46,733 nt of DNA from JAHEEM01 sp036396795 (GCA_036396795.1 DASWKF010000060.1:1-46733), one strand, 5' to 3'; numbered from the stretch's first letter, positions 14,389 to 23,766 are shown. The notes: a model not told the origin generated them from the sequence alone. Translations and numbers: made by a program.

Positions 14389-15329
14389 GATCCGAGCGCC
14401 CTCTCGAGGTCGCCGAGAACCTGATAGCACGGCAATACTTGGCGGATCGACGAGCTCGGCTCGCGGCCTTCCCTGATGGCGGCGAAAAACTCCCGGTCCT
14501 GGAGCTCGATGCCGTTCATCGACACATCGACCTTGGAGACGTCGATCGGCTCGTCGCGGCCGGTCACGAGATCGTCGTAGCGCGCGATATAGGTGCCGTT
14601 GTCGCAGATGTAGCGAAAAAACGTCCCGAGAGGCCCGTCGTTATTAAAGGAGAGCGATAGCGTGCAGAGCTTGCCGTTCTCGGTCTTGAGCTGGATCGAC
14701 ATGTCCATCGCTATCCTGAGCTCCGGGTGCAGGGGCCCCTGCACGGCGTTGGCCTCGACGACCCGCTCGCCGGTCTGATACTGGAACAGGTCCACGGTGT
14801 GCGCGGCGTGATGCCAGAGCAGATGATCGGTCCAGGACCGCGGCTCGCCCTTGGCGTTGATGTTGCTGCGGCGGAAGAAATAGGTCTGCACGTCCATCTG
14901 CTGAATCGCAAGCTCGCCCGCCCGGACTTTCTTGTGAATCCACTGATGCGACGGATTGAAGCGGCGCGTGTGGCCGGCCATGCAGACGAGGCCCGTCTCT
15001 CGTTGCGCGTCGGCGACTCTCTTCGCGTCGGCCAGGCTGTCGGCGACGGGGATCTCGACCTCGACGTGCTTGCCGGCGCGCATGCATTCGATCGCCTGGC
15101 TCGCGTGCATCTGCGTCGGCGTGCAGAGGATCGCCGCCTCGATACCGGGCAGCGCCAGCGCCGCGGATAGATCCGTCAACGCATGCGGGACGCCGTAGTC
15201 GGCGGCGATCTGCTCTGTCGGCTCGAGACGCCGGCCGACGAGCGCCTCGACCTCGACGCCGTCGATGCTCTCGATGCCGTCGAGATGCTTCAGGCCGAAA
15301 GCGCCGGCACCGGCGACGACGACTTTCAT
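14385..15329 (-). CDS. ligC: 4-carboxy-2-hydroxymuconate-6-semialdehyde dehydrogenase
   Basis: A 314-residue Gfo/Idh/MocA-fold dehydrogenase. The nucleotide-binding GAGAFG is at 7-12, and CTPTQMHASQAIECMRAGKHV and the MAGHTRRFNPSH segment are typical of LigC/PmdC. It oxidises the hemiacetal of 4-carboxy-2-hydroxymuconate semialdehyde to 2-pyrone-4,6-dicarboxylate with NADP+. ATG 15329 overlaps the ligB stop (ATGA at 15326-15329) and its own stop overlaps the pobA start. The position directly after ligAB fits its use of the unstable ring-cleavage product. Confidence 0.92.
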   Translation of the reverse strand: MKVVVAGAGAFGLKHLDGIESIDGVEVEALVGRRLEPTEQIAADYGVPHALTDLSAALALPGIEAAILCTPTQMHASQAIECMRAGKHVEVEIPVADSLADAKRVADAQRETGLVCMAGHTRRFNPSHQWIHKKVRAGELAIQQMDVQTYFFRRSNINAKGEPRSWTDHLLWHHAAHTVDLFQYQTGERVVEANAVQGPLHPELRIAMDMSIQLKTENGKLCTLSLSFNNDGPLGTFFRYICDNGTYIARYDDLVTGRDEPIDVSKVDVSMNGIELQDREFFAAIREGREPSSSIRQVLPCYQVLGDLERALGS

Positions 15330-16168
15330 TTCGAGGCTTCCAGCACGATGTGACCGACGGCCGTGTTCGACGCCGGCACGTGATAGTGGCGATGCAGCTC
15401 CTTGACCTCGTCGCCGAGCGCGCCGCGCATGATCAGCCACATGACCATCTCGATGCCCTCGGAGCCGGCCTCGCGGATGTACTCGACGTGAGGGATTGCG
15501 GCCAGCTCCTCGGGGCTGTCGGCAAGCCGGTCGAGAAAGCGCTTGTCCCAGGCCTGGTTGATGAGCCCCGAGCGCGGCCCCTGAATCTGATGGCTCATGC
15601 CGCCCGTGCCCCAAACCTGCACGTCGAGATCCTCGTCGAAGGACTGGATCGCGTTGCGGATCGCCTTGCCGAGCAGATAGCAACGGCGCCCGTTCGGCGC
15701 CGGGTAAACCACGACGTTGACCGCGAACGGGATGACCCGGCATGGCCAGGCCTCGGGTCTTCCGAACATCAGCGACAGCGGCACCGTCAAGCCGTGATCG
15801 ACGTCCATCTCGTTGATGATGGTCAGATCGAAGTCCTGCTCGATGACGGATTGGGCGATGTGCCACGCCAGATCCGGCGCGCCCTTGACGAGGGGCACCG
15901 GCCGCGGGCCGTAGCCCTCGTCCGCCGGCTTGAACTCCTCGGCGCAGCCGATCGCAAATGTCGGAATGATGCGCAGATCGAAGGCCGAGGCGTGATCGTT
16001 GTAGATGAGAAAGATCACGTCCGGCGGTTTCTCCGCGAGCCAGCGCTTGGTGAACTCGTAGCCCTGGAACACCGGTTTCCAATAAGGGTCATCGGTGCTA
16101 TTGGTGTCGATCGCCCGGCCGATCAGCGGGATGTGCGACGTCGAGACGCCTGCGGTGATTCTCGCCAC
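15326..16168 (-). CDS. ligB: Protocatechuate 4,5-dioxygenase beta (catalytic) subunit
   Basis: A 280-residue type-II extradiol dioxygenase subunit. The iron ligands expected from the LigAB structure are visible: His12 (STSHIPLIG), His59 (YNDHASAF) and Glu240 (SEGIEMVMW). The second-sphere His125 (DVDHG) and His193 (GMSHQ) are also conserved. With LigA it opens protocatechuate between carbons 4 and 5 to 4-carboxy-2-hydroxymuconate semialdehyde. The GTG start at 16168 lies two bases after the ligA TAG, and the long frame upstream of it is spurious. The intact ligand set suggests an active enzyme. Confidence 0.95.
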   Translation of the reverse strand: MARITAGVSTSHIPLIGRAIDTNSTDDPYWKPVFQGYEFTKRWLAEKPPDVIFLIYNDHASAFDLRIIPTFAIGCAEEFKPADEGYGPRPVPLVKGAPDLAWHIAQSVIEQDFDLTIINEMDVDHGLTVPLSLMFGRPEAWPCRVIPFAVNVVVYPAPNGRRCYLLGKAIRNAIQSFDEDLDVQVWGTGGMSHQIQGPRSGLINQAWDKRFLDRLADSPEELAAIPHVEYIREAGSEGIEMVMWLIMRGALGDEVKELHRHYHVPASNTAVGHIVLEASK

Positions 16169-16170
16169 GC

Positions 16171-16557
16171 CTATTTCTCTCCGACGTAGCGGTTGCCGTC
16201 CGGCGAGCGCCCGCCCTCGAGCATCATCTTCTTGTACTCGTCCTCGGGCATGCCGGTCATCTGAGCCGCCGCGTGCACGAAGGTCTTGCCGTCGGTGGAG
16301 AACAGCTTGGCGAGGAAATAGATGTTGCCGCCGAGCTCGACGAGCCGTTTGTAGTCCCTCGCGAGCACACCCTGCTTCTGCTCTTCGGCCATCTTCCACT
16401 CGTCAACGTAGGCGCGCTCGTTCGCCTTGAAGCGCTCGCGGTTTGCGGCCTTCATGAGCGACATGCAGAACTGGTTCAAGTGGTAGCCGCGGCGGGCCAT
16501 GTCGGAATCGAACACCGTCGTTCCGGGAATATCGGCGTAGGGCTTCGACAGCGCCAT
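16171..16557 (-). CDS. ligA: Protocatechuate 4,5-dioxygenase alpha subunit
   Basis: A 128-residue small subunit of the LigAB dioxygenase, all-helical, that caps the active site of LigB. Recognisable blocks are the PGTTVFDSDMARRGYHLNQF start, the NRERFKANERAYVDEW region, and GGNIYFLAKLFSTDGKTFVH with AAAQMTGMPEDEY at the C-terminal side. Its ATG shares one base with the ligI stop (TGATG). It is encoded immediately before ligB, the usual arrangement for the heterotetramer. Confidence 0.95.
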   Translation of the reverse strand: MALSKPYADIPGTTVFDSDMARRGYHLNQFCMSLMKAANRERFKANERAYVDEWKMAEEQKQGVLARDYKRLVELGGNIYFLAKLFSTDGKTFVHAAAQMTGMPEDEYKKMMLEGGRSPDGNRYVGEK

Positions 16558-17468
16558 CAGCGCTTCTCCTCGGACCAGTACAGGCGCATAGGGTTGTCCA
16601 CGAGAAGCTTGCGCTGCAAGTCCGCGCTTACCGCAATCCTGGGGATGAAATCGACGAGCTTGCCGTCGTCCGGCATGTGCGACCTCATGTTCGGATGCGG
16701 CCAGTCGGTGCCCCAGAGCACTCGATCCGGAAACTCCTCGACGACGCGGCGCGCAAACGGCACGACATCGTCATAGCCCGGCGGGCCCGTGCGCGACAGG
16801 CGCTCCGGGCAGGACACCTTCGACCAGAAGTTCTGATGCTCGCGCATGAGCCGCAGGAACAGACCGAACTCGGGCCCGTCCACGCGCTTGCCGACGTCGG
16901 GCCGGCCCATGTGATCGACGACCACGGTCGCCGGCAGCGCGGCGAAGAAATCGTAGAGCGCCGGCAACTCCTGCGACTCGAAGTAGATGACGACGTGCCA
17001 GCCGAGCCGCGCGACGCGTTGCGCGATCTCCTCGAGCGGCTCGCGCGGCAGCGCATCGACGAGCCTCTTGACGAAATTGAAGCGCACGCCGCGCACGCCG
17101 GCGATGTGGAGCACCTCGAGCTCGGTGTCGCCGACGTCGGGCTTCACGGTGGCGACACCGCGCATCGTGCCGCGCGAATGCGTCAGCGCATCGACGAGCG
17201 CGCGGTTGTCGGCGCCGTGGCAGGTCGCCTGCACGACGACGTTGCGGGCAAAGCCGAGGCGCTCGCGCAGCGCCATGAGCTGCTGTCGCGAGGCGTCGCA
17301 AGGCGTGTATTTTCTCTCGGCCGCGTAGGGAAAACGCTCGGCGGGCCCGAAGACGTGGCAATGCGCGTCGACGGCTCCGGCGGGCGGCTTGAAGGCCGGG
17401 ATCGACGGGCTCGCGTCCCAGTCGAGCCAGCCCGGAGTTTTCTGCAAGACTTCCGCCGCCGGAATCAC
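16557..17468 (-). CDS. ligI: 2-pyrone-4,6-dicarboxylate hydrolase
   Basis: A 303-residue amidohydrolase-superfamily lactonase hydrolysing 2-pyrone-4,6-dicarboxylate to 4-oxalomesaconate. The active-site markers are His36-x-His38 (VDAHCHVFG), His186 (VVDHMGRPD) and Asp255 (LWGTDWPHPN), the pattern of LigI, which needs no metal. The GTG start at 17468 overlaps the ligJ stop as GTGA. It lies between ligJ and ligA in a tightly packed operon, so ring cleavage and lactone hydrolysis are co-expressed. Confidence 0.94.
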   Translation of the reverse strand: MIPAAEVLQKTPGWLDWDASPSIPAFKPPAGAVDAHCHVFGPAERFPYAAERKYTPCDASRQQLMALRERLGFARNVVVQATCHGADNRALVDALTHSRGTMRGVATVKPDVGDTELEVLHIAGVRGVRFNFVKRLVDALPREPLEEIAQRVARLGWHVVIYFESQELPALYDFFAALPATVVVDHMGRPDVGKRVDGPEFGLFLRLMREHQNFWSKVSCPERLSRTGPPGYDDVVPFARRVVEEFPDRVLWGTDWPHPNMRSHMPDDGKLVDFIPRIAVSADLQRKLLVDNPMRLYWSEEKR

Positions 17469-18487
17469 AGGCCTCTCGCCTTCAGCAGCCGATCGAGGCG
17501 CGGATACACGCGCCGGGCGTTACCCTCGAATATCTTCGCCCGGTCCTCGTCGGAGATATCCAATGCATTGACGTATCGCGCCGTGTCGTCGAAGTAGTGC
17601 CGCGTTTCCGGATCGATGCCGCGAACCGCACCGACCATCTCCGAGCCGAAGAGGATATTGTCGACGTCGATGACGCGGAATAATAGATCGATGCCCGGCT
17701 GATGGTAGACGCAGGTGTCGAAGAGCACGTTCTTCATGACGTGCTCGGCGAGCGGCGGGCGCTCGAGCATGTCGGCGAGCCCGCGATAGCGGCCCCAGTG
17801 ATAGGGCACGGCGCCGCCGCCGTGCGGGATGACGAGCTTCAAGTCCGGGAAATCCCTGAAGAGATCGCCCTGGAGGAGCTGCATGAAGGCATTGGTGTCC
17901 GCGGCGATGTAATAGGATCCGGTGGCGTGAATCGCCGGGTTGCAGGACGCCGACACGTGGATCATCGCCGGCACTTCGAGCTCGACGAGCTTTTCGTAGA
18001 GCGGATACCAGTAGCCGTCGATCAGCGACGGCGCCGTCCAGCGGCCCCCCGAAGGATCGGGATTGAGGTTGCAACCGACGAAGCCGAGTTCCTCGACGCA
18101 GCGCGTGAGCTCGGCGACCGAGTCGGCCAGCGAGGCGTCCGGCCGCTGCGGCAGCATGCACACGCCGGCGAAGTTATCCGGGAAGAGCCCGGTAACGCGA
18201 TGCACGAGATCGTTGCAGGCGCGCGCCCAGTCGCACACGGTTTCCCTGTCCCCGACGTGGTGCTCCATCGTCGAGGCGCGCGGCGAAAACAGGGTCAGGT
18301 CGCCGCCGCGCTGCTTGATCAGCCGCAGCTGGTTGCTTGCGATGATCTCGCGTATCTCGTCGTCGGAGGCGCCGTGCGGCACGGGGCGCGGCAGCGACGG
18401 GCTCTTCAGCCTCTTAAGCTGCGCTTCCCTGAATTCGAGATGCGCCTTCGGCGCGAGCGTCTGATGGCCGTGGCAGTCGATAATCAT
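17465..18487 (-). CDS. ligJ: 4-oxalomesaconate hydratase
   Basis: A 340-residue amidohydrolase-fold hydratase. The N-terminal IIDCHGH (His6, His8), the segment MIHVSASCNP, LVIPHGGGAVPYHWGR and the C-terminal ILFGSEMVGAVRGIDP are characteristic of LigJ. It hydrates the keto/enol form of 4-oxalomesaconate to 4-carboxy-4-hydroxy-2-oxoadipate. ATG 18487 overlaps the ligU stop (ATGA), and its stop overlaps the ligI start. The order K-U-J-I-A-B-C runs roughly backwards through the pathway, with the late enzymes made first. Confidence 0.94.
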   Translation of the reverse strand: MIIDCHGHQTLAPKAHLEFREAQLKRLKSPSLPRPVPHGASDDEIREIIASNQLRLIKQRGGDLTLFSPRASTMEHHVGDRETVCDWARACNDLVHRVTGLFPDNFAGVCMLPQRPDASLADSVAELTRCVEELGFVGCNLNPDPSGGRWTAPSLIDGYWYPLYEKLVELEVPAMIHVSASCNPAIHATGSYYIAADTNAFMQLLQGDLFRDFPDLKLVIPHGGGAVPYHWGRYRGLADMLERPPLAEHVMKNVLFDTCVYHQPGIDLLFRVIDVDNILFGSEMVGAVRGIDPETRHYFDDTARYVNALDISDEDRAKIFEGNARRVYPRLDRLLKARGL

Positions 18488-19572
18488 GGGTTGGCTATTC
18501 TAGACGGAATGAACACCCGCCCCTGCATGAGCTTGCGCGCGGTGCGCAGCAGCGCCGAGCGCTTCACGACGATCGAGCCGCCGGAGCCTTCGAGCTCCAT
18601 CTCGACGGTGAAGAACCCCGACGGATGCTCGACGTCGAGCCGCTGCGCGCCCGTTCGCGGCGGCAGGCCCGCGACGGCGGCCGCGACCGACCCCGGCAGC
18701 ATGCAGGCGGTGGCGACGCTGACGGCGCCGAGCACGCCGATGGCTTCGTGAACGCGATGCGGGATGAACGTGCGGGTCGAGATCACGCCGCCCGCGGCCG
18801 GCGGCGACACCAGGGTCATCTTCGGCACCGTCTTGGCGCTCACGTCGCCGAGATTCATTTTCGGGCCGAGCGCCAGCCGGATTCGCTCGACGCGCCGCTT
18901 CACCTCGGCGTCGCTTTCGATCTCGGCCGGCGATTCCGCGCCGCTGAGCCCGAAGTCCGCGGCTCTGAGCACGACCACGGGCATGCCGTTGTCGATGCAG
19001 GTCGCCTCGACGCCGTCGATCGCATCGACGACGTTACCTGTCGGCAGCAGCGCGCCGCAGCTCGAGCCCGCGACGTCGCGAAAGTCCAATGGAATCGGCG
19101 CGGCCGTGCCCGGCACGCCGTCGATGCGCGCGTCGCCGGCGTATTCGACCTCGCCCCGCGGCGTTTGCACGTGCACCACGGCCATGCCGCCGGTGTTGAC
19201 CATGTGGATGCGCACCGGCGTCACCGCCCCGGCGACGGCGACGAAACCGTGCTCGATAGCCCACGGCCCGACGCCGGCGAGAATGTTGCCGCAGTTCTGC
19301 GTGCTCGACACCTCGGCACGGTCGACGCCGACCTGCAGGAACAAATAATCGACGTCGGCCTCGGCAAGAGACGCGCGTGAGATCACCGCGACTTTGCTCG
19401 TCAGCGGGTGAGCGCCGCCGAGCCCGTCAATCTGACGGACGTCGGGCGAGCCCATGACCGCGAGCAGCACCCGCTCGCGCGTAGCGGTGTCGGCGGGCAG
19501 ATCGCGGGCGTCGAAATAGGCGCCTTTCGAGGTGCCGCCGCGCATCAGCGTCACCGGAATCGCGGTCAACAC
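18484..19572 (-). CDS. ligU: 4-oxalomesaconate tautomerase (PrpF family)
   Basis: A 362-residue PrpF-family isomerase. The N-terminal IPVTLMRGGTSKGAYFDARDLP block and the SSTQNCGNILAGVGPWAIEHG block define the family. The C-terminal FIPHRVHEAIGVLGAVSVATA segment is also conserved. LigU/GalD-type members interconvert 4-oxalomesaconate isomers before hydration. Start: GTG 19572, five bases after the ligK stop, gives the family N-terminus (VLTAIPVTLMRGG); the frame runs on upstream for another 240 codons only because it shadows ligK. Its stop overlaps the ligJ start. Confidence 0.92.
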   Translation of the reverse strand: MLTAIPVTLMRGGTSKGAYFDARDLPADTATRERVLLAVMGSPDVRQIDGLGGAHPLTSKVAVISRASLAEADVDYLFLQVGVDRAEVSSTQNCGNILAGVGPWAIEHGFVAVAGAVTPVRIHMVNTGGMAVVHVQTPRGEVEYAGDARIDGVPGTAAPIPLDFRDVAGSSCGALLPTGNVVDAIDGVEATCIDNGMPVVVLRAADFGLSGAESPAEIESDAEVKRRVERIRLALGPKMNLGDVSAKTVPKMTLVSPPAAGGVISTRTFIPHRVHEAIGVLGAVSVATACMLPGSVAAAVAGLPPRTGAQRLDVEHPSGFFTVEMELEGSGGSIVVKRSALLRTARKLMQGRVFIPSRIANP

Positions 19573-19577
19573 GGGCG

Positions 19578-20267
19578 CTAATCCAGATCCGCCTGGTCGA
19601 CGTACTTGAGGCCTTTGGCCGCGAGCCGCTCGCGCATCGCGTAGATGTCGAGCCCGAGCTCGCCGGCCTCGAGCCGCGCGCGAGTCGCGGCCTCTTTCTG
19701 CTCGCGTTCCTTCGCCTGCGCCAGAACCTGCTCCGCCGAGCGGCGTCGAATCACGCAAACGCCGTCGTCGTCGGCGATGACCACGTCGCCGGGATGAATC
19801 ATCGCGCCGGCGCAGACGACCGGCGTGTTCACGCTGCCGATCGTCTCCTTGACCGTTCCCTGCGCATAGACGCATCTGGACCAGACCGGAAAGCCGATCT
19901 CCTCCAGTGCCTGAATGTCGCGCACGCCGGCGTCGATGATGAGCCCCTTGACGCCGCGCGCCATCAGCGAGCATGCGAGCAGCTCGCCGAAATAGCCGGC
20001 ATCGGAGTAGGACGTCGGCGCGACGACGAGCACGTCGCCGGCTTTGCACTGCTCCACGGCAACGTGAATCATCCAGTTGTCGCAGGGCGGCACGCTCACC
20101 GTGACCGCCGAGCCCGCGATCCGGGCGTGCGGATAGATCGGCCGAATACGCGGCGCCAGCAGGCCGATGCGGCCCTGCGCCTCGTGCACTGTCGCGACGC
20201 CGTAGCTTTCGAGAGCCGCGACGGTTTCCGCCGCGGCTCTGCGGATGTTCTGCACAACGATCCCCAT
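19578..20267 (-). CDS. ligK: 4-carboxy-4-hydroxy-2-oxoadipate aldolase
   Basis: A 229-residue class-II aldolase of the HMG/CHA type (RraA-like fold). It splits 4-carboxy-4-hydroxy-2-oxoadipate into pyruvate and oxaloacetate and usually also decarboxylates oxaloacetate. The GYFGELLA motif (91-98) and the GVRD motif (114-117, Arg and Asp of the active site) are seen, as is IHPGDVVIADDDGV at the metal-binding region. It is the first gene of the nine-gene minus-strand operon, with GGGGAG before ATG 20267. The promoter should lie in the 128 bases between it and the divergent transglutaminase gene. Confidence 0.93.
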   Translation of the reverse strand: MGIVVQNIRRAAAETVAALESYGVATVHEAQGRIGLLAPRIRPIYPHARIAGSAVTVSVPPCDNWMIHVAVEQCKAGDVLVVAPTSYSDAGYFGELLACSLMARGVKGLIIDAGVRDIQALEEIGFPVWSRCVYAQGTVKETIGSVNTPVVCAGAMIHPGDVVIADDDGVCVIRRRSAEQVLAQAKEREQKEAATRARLEAGELGLDIYAMRERLAAKGLKYVDQADLD

Positions 20268-20395
20268 CAGGGCTCCCCTGTCTCAAGGCTCACGCCGAAG
20301 TATACGTGACCCAAACTCAACTCTCGCCCGAGTCTCACTTCGATATAATCGATGACCTTGATCTCCACGACCCTACTCCGGCACAGATCTCCAAA
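20268..20395. promoter_or_regulatory. Divergent promoter region, lig operon / transglutaminase gene
   Basis: The 128-base gap must carry the lig operon promoter. On the minus strand TATACT (20304-20299) lies 32 bases before ligK and could be a -10 box. On the plus strand TATAAT (20344-20349) lies 47 bases before ATG 20396. Neither has a convincing -35, so activator dependence is plausible. No regulator gene for the operon is in the window. Confidence 0.35.
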
Positions 20396-23300
20396 ATGAC
20401 GCTGCACGTCGCCTTAAATCATAAGACGCTCTACGATTACGATCGCCGCGTCGAGATGGGTCCGCAAATGATCAGATTGCGCCCCGCCGCTCACAGCCGC
20501 ACGCCGATCTTGAGCTATGCGCTCAAGATCGAGCCGGAAGGCTATTTCCTGAACTGGCAGCAGGATCCCCACGGCAATTTCATGGCGCGCGTGGTTTACC
20601 CCGAGCCCGTCGACCGATTCCACGTCGAGGTCGACCTCGTCGCCGACATGCTCGTCTTCAATCCGTTCGATTTTTTCCTCGAGCCGGACGTCGAGCATTA
20701 CCCGTTCAGCTACGAGCCGGCGCTTGAGCCGGATCTCAAACCGTTTCTGCACGTTGACCCGGTCGGCCCGCTGCTCGAAGGCTGGCTCGAGAAATTGAAT
20801 CTCGGCGGCAATCCGCGGACCGTGGATTTCCTCGTCGAGCTGAATCGCAAGCTTCAAGAGCAGATCCGTTACGTGATTCGCATGGAGCCGGGCGTGCAGG
20901 CACCGGAGGAAACCCTTTCCCTCGGCTCGGGGTCGTGCCGCGACAGCGGCTGGCTGCTGGTGCAAATCCTGCGGCACCTCGGCATCGCGAGCCGCTTTAC
21001 CTCGGGCTACCTCATCCAGCTCGTCCCCGACGTCAAATCCCTCGACGGCCCGTCGGGGCCGGAGCGGGATTTCACCGACCTGCACGCCTGGGCGGAAGCT
21101 TACTTGCCCGGCGCCGGCTGGGTCGGGCTCGACCCGACCTCAGGATTGCTCGCCGGCGAGGGCCATATCCCGCTCGCCTGCGCGCCGCAACCGACGAACG
21201 CCGCGCCGATCACGGGACAGCTCGGCGACTGCGAGACGACCTTCCGGCACGAGATGCGCGTCACCCGCATCGCGGAATCCCCGCGCGTGACCAAACCGTA
21301 TTCCGAAGAGCAGTGGCAAGCCATCAACGCCTTCGGCAAGCAGATCGACGCCGAGCTCAAAGCGCGCGACGTGCGCTTGACCATCGGCGGTGAGCCGACC
21401 TTCGTCGCCGTCGACGATCCCGACGCCGCGGAGTGGAACACCGCGGCCACGGGGCCCAGCAAGCGCCGCCTCGCGGCCGGCCTCATCGACCGGCTCAAGA
21501 CGCGGTTCGCCCCCGATGGCCTGCTGCATTTCGGGCAAGGCAAGTGGTATCCGGGAGAGCCGCTGCCCCGCTGGGCTTTCTCGCTCTACTGGCGGCGCGA
21601 CGGCAAGCCCCTCTGGTCGGAAAACGGCTGCACTGCCGATGAGGCCAAGGATTACTCGCCGACGCTCGAGCAGGCGCAGATGCTCTTGCGCGGCGTCGCC
21701 GAGCGGCTCGAGGTCGACCCGGGCAACGTCGCCGCCGTCTACGAGGATCCCTGGCATTTCATCAGCCAGGAACGCAAGCTTCCGGAGAATCTCGAAGCGG
21801 CGACCAATCGGCTCGACGATCCGATGGCGCGCGCGCGGCTCGCCAAGGTGTTCGAGCGGGGGCTCGACAAAGCGGCCGGCTTCGTTTTGCCGCTGCAGCG
21901 CTGGAATGCCGCCGACACCGCGCGCCGCTGGATCAGTGAGGCGTGGGCGACACGATCCGGGAGATTGTTTCTCACTCCCGGCGACTCGCCTGTCGGCTTC
22001 CGCCTGCCTCTGCCTTCATTGACCTATCTCGCGCCGCTCGAGTATCCCTACGTCATCGCCGGGGATCCGACGGCACAGTATCCGGATCTGCCCAATCCGG
22101 ACCCGCGACGCCAGCCGTTCCGGAGCGGCCAGCGGCTTCCCGCCGGCGCCGCCGCCTGGCAGCAGATCGTGCCGCAATCCAGCGGCGGCCCGCGCCGCGG
22201 TCACGCGCGCGCGGCGCTCGCGGCCGAGCCGCGCGACGGCCGTGTGTGCGTGTTCCTGCCCCCTGTCGTCGAGCTCGAGGACTACCTCGATCTCGTCGCC
22301 GCGATCGAGGACACCTGCGCGGAGCTCGACTTGAGCGTGCACCTCGAGGGCTACGAGCCGCCCAAGGACTCCCGGCTCAACGTCATCAAGGTCACGCCCG
22401 ACCCCGGCGTAATCGAAGTCAACATTCACCCTGCGCAAGGGTGGGATGAGATGGTGAGCATCACCGAAGGCCTGTACGAGGATGCTCACTTCAGCCGGCT
22501 CACGACGGAGAAGTTCATGCTCGACGGCCGTCACACCGGCACAGGCGGCGGCAATCACGTCGTGCTCGGCGGCAGCAAGCCGACCGACAGCCCGTTCCTG
22601 CGCCGTCCCGACCTGCTGCGCAGCCTCGTCACCTATTGGCAGCATCATCCGGCGCTTTCGTATCTGTTTTCGGGCCTCTTCATCGGGCCGACGAGCCAGG
22701 CGCCGCGCATCGACGAGGCCCGCCACGACTCGCTCTACGAGCTCGAGCTTGCGTTTCAGCAGGTGAAGACCGCATCGAGCCCGCCGCCGCCGTGGCTCGT
22801 CGACCGTTTGTTCCGAAACCTCTTGATCGATGTCACCGGCAACACGCATCGCGCAGAAATCTGCATCGACAAGCTGTATTCGCCCGACGGTCCCGCGGGC
22901 CGGCTGGGGCTGGTCGAGTTTCGCGCTTTCGAGATGCCGCCTCATCCACGCATGAGTCTCGCCCAGCAGCTGCTACTGTTGTCCCTGGTCGCCCGGTTCT
23001 GGCAGTCGCCCTACGAAGGCGATCTGGTTCGCTGGGGCACTCGGCTTCATGACCGGTTCATGCTGCCGCACTTCGTCTGGGAGGATCTTCTCGACGTCTG
23101 CGAGGACATGAGCCGCGCGGGATACGCGCTCGACCCGGAATGGTTCGCGCCGCATTTCGAATTCCGCTTTCCGCGCTACGGCGGCATCAGTTTCGGCTCG
23201 ATCGAGGTCGAGCTGCGACAGGCGCTCGAGCCCTGGCACGTGCTCGGAGAAGAAGGCGCGATGAGCGGCACGGTGCGCTATGTCGATTCCTCCGTCGAGC

Positions 23301-23710
23301 GCTTGCAGATCAAGGTCACCGGGCTCAACGGCGATCGCTATGTGATCGCGTGCAACGGTTACGCGGTGCCCTTGGTTACGACGAGCCGCACCGACGAGCT
23401 CGTCGGCGGCGTTCGTTACCGCGCCTGGCAGCCGGCCGCCAGTCTGCACCCGACGATTCCGGTCGACGTGCCGCTGATCGTCGACCTCTACGACCGCTGG
23501 TCCGGACGCGCCGTCGCCGGCTGCAGCTATCACGTGGCGCATCCGGGCGGGCGCCATTTCGAGCGCTTTCCCGTCAACGCCTATGAGGCGGAGAGCCGCC
23601 GTCTGGCGCGATTCTTTGCCTTCGGCCACAGCGTTGGGCCGAAAGCGGCCCCGGCCGAGGCCCGCCGGCCGGAGTTCCCCTGCACCCTGGATTTGCGTTG
23701 GTCTCACTGA
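20396..23710 (+). CDS. Transglutaminase-like protein with C-terminal DUF2126
   Basis: About 1104 residues. The N-terminal bacterial transglutaminase-N and core domains have a Cys-His-Asp triad at Cys181 (SGSCRDSGW), His230 (DLHAWAEAY) and Asp246 (GLDPTSG). The large remainder is DUF2126, recognisable from the RLTIGGEPTFVAVDDPD start, the GKWYPGEPLPRWAFSLYWR segment and the HTGTGGGNHVVLGG segment. Family members begin MTLHVALNHKTLYDYDRRV, so ATG 20396 is preferred over GTG 20306. Cys-protease or amide-transfer chemistry on peptides is inferred. It heads a plus-strand set with an ATP-grasp/alpha-E fusion and a second transglutaminase; the substrate is unknown. Confidence 0.9.
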   Translation: MTLHVALNHKTLYDYDRRVEMGPQMIRLRPAAHSRTPILSYALKIEPEGYFLNWQQDPHGNFMARVVYPEPVDRFHVEVDLVADMLVFNPFDFFLEPDVEHYPFSYEPALEPDLKPFLHVDPVGPLLEGWLEKLNLGGNPRTVDFLVELNRKLQEQIRYVIRMEPGVQAPEETLSLGSGSCRDSGWLLVQILRHLGIASRFTSGYLIQLVPDVKSLDGPSGPERDFTDLHAWAEAYLPGAGWVGLDPTSGLLAGEGHIPLACAPQPTNAAPITGQLGDCETTFRHEMRVTRIAESPRVTKPYSEEQWQAINAFGKQIDAELKARDVRLTIGGEPTFVAVDDPDAAEWNTAATGPSKRRLAAGLIDRLKTRFAPDGLLHFGQGKWYPGEPLPRWAFSLYWRRDGKPLWSENGCTADEAKDYSPTLEQAQMLLRGVAERLEVDPGNVAAVYEDPWHFISQERKLPENLEAATNRLDDPMARARLAKVFERGLDKAAGFVLPLQRWNAADTARRWISEAWATRSGRLFLTPGDSPVGFRLPLPSLTYLAPLEYPYVIAGDPTAQYPDLPNPDPRRQPFRSGQRLPAGAAAWQQIVPQSSGGPRRGHARAALAAEPRDGRVCVFLPPVVELEDYLDLVAAIEDTCAELDLSVHLEGYEPPKDSRLNVIKVTPDPGVIEVNIHPAQGWDEMVSITEGLYEDAHFSRLTTEKFMLDGRHTGTGGGNHVVLGGSKPTDSPFLRRPDLLRSLVTYWQHHPALSYLFSGLFIGPTSQAPRIDEARHDSLYELELAFQQVKTASSPPPPWLVDRLFRNLLIDVTGNTHRAEICIDKLYSPDGPAGRLGLVEFRAFEMPPHPRMSLAQQLLLLSLVARFWQSPYEGDLVRWGTRLHDRFMLPHFVWEDLLDVCEDMSRAGYALDPEWFAPHFEFRFPRYGGISFGSIEVELRQALEPWHVLGEEGAMSGTVRYVDSSVERLQIKVTGLNGDRYVIACNGYAVPLVTTSRTDELVGGVRYRAWQPAASLHPTIPVDVPLIVDLYDRWSGRAVAGCSYHVAHPGGRHFERFPVNAYEAESRRLARFFAFGHSVGPKAAPAEARRPEFPCTLDLRWSH

Positions 23711-23766
23711 TCAATGCGTGAACCGGCACTGGTAAACTGCGCTCGACCGGTAAGCTTGATCTGATT

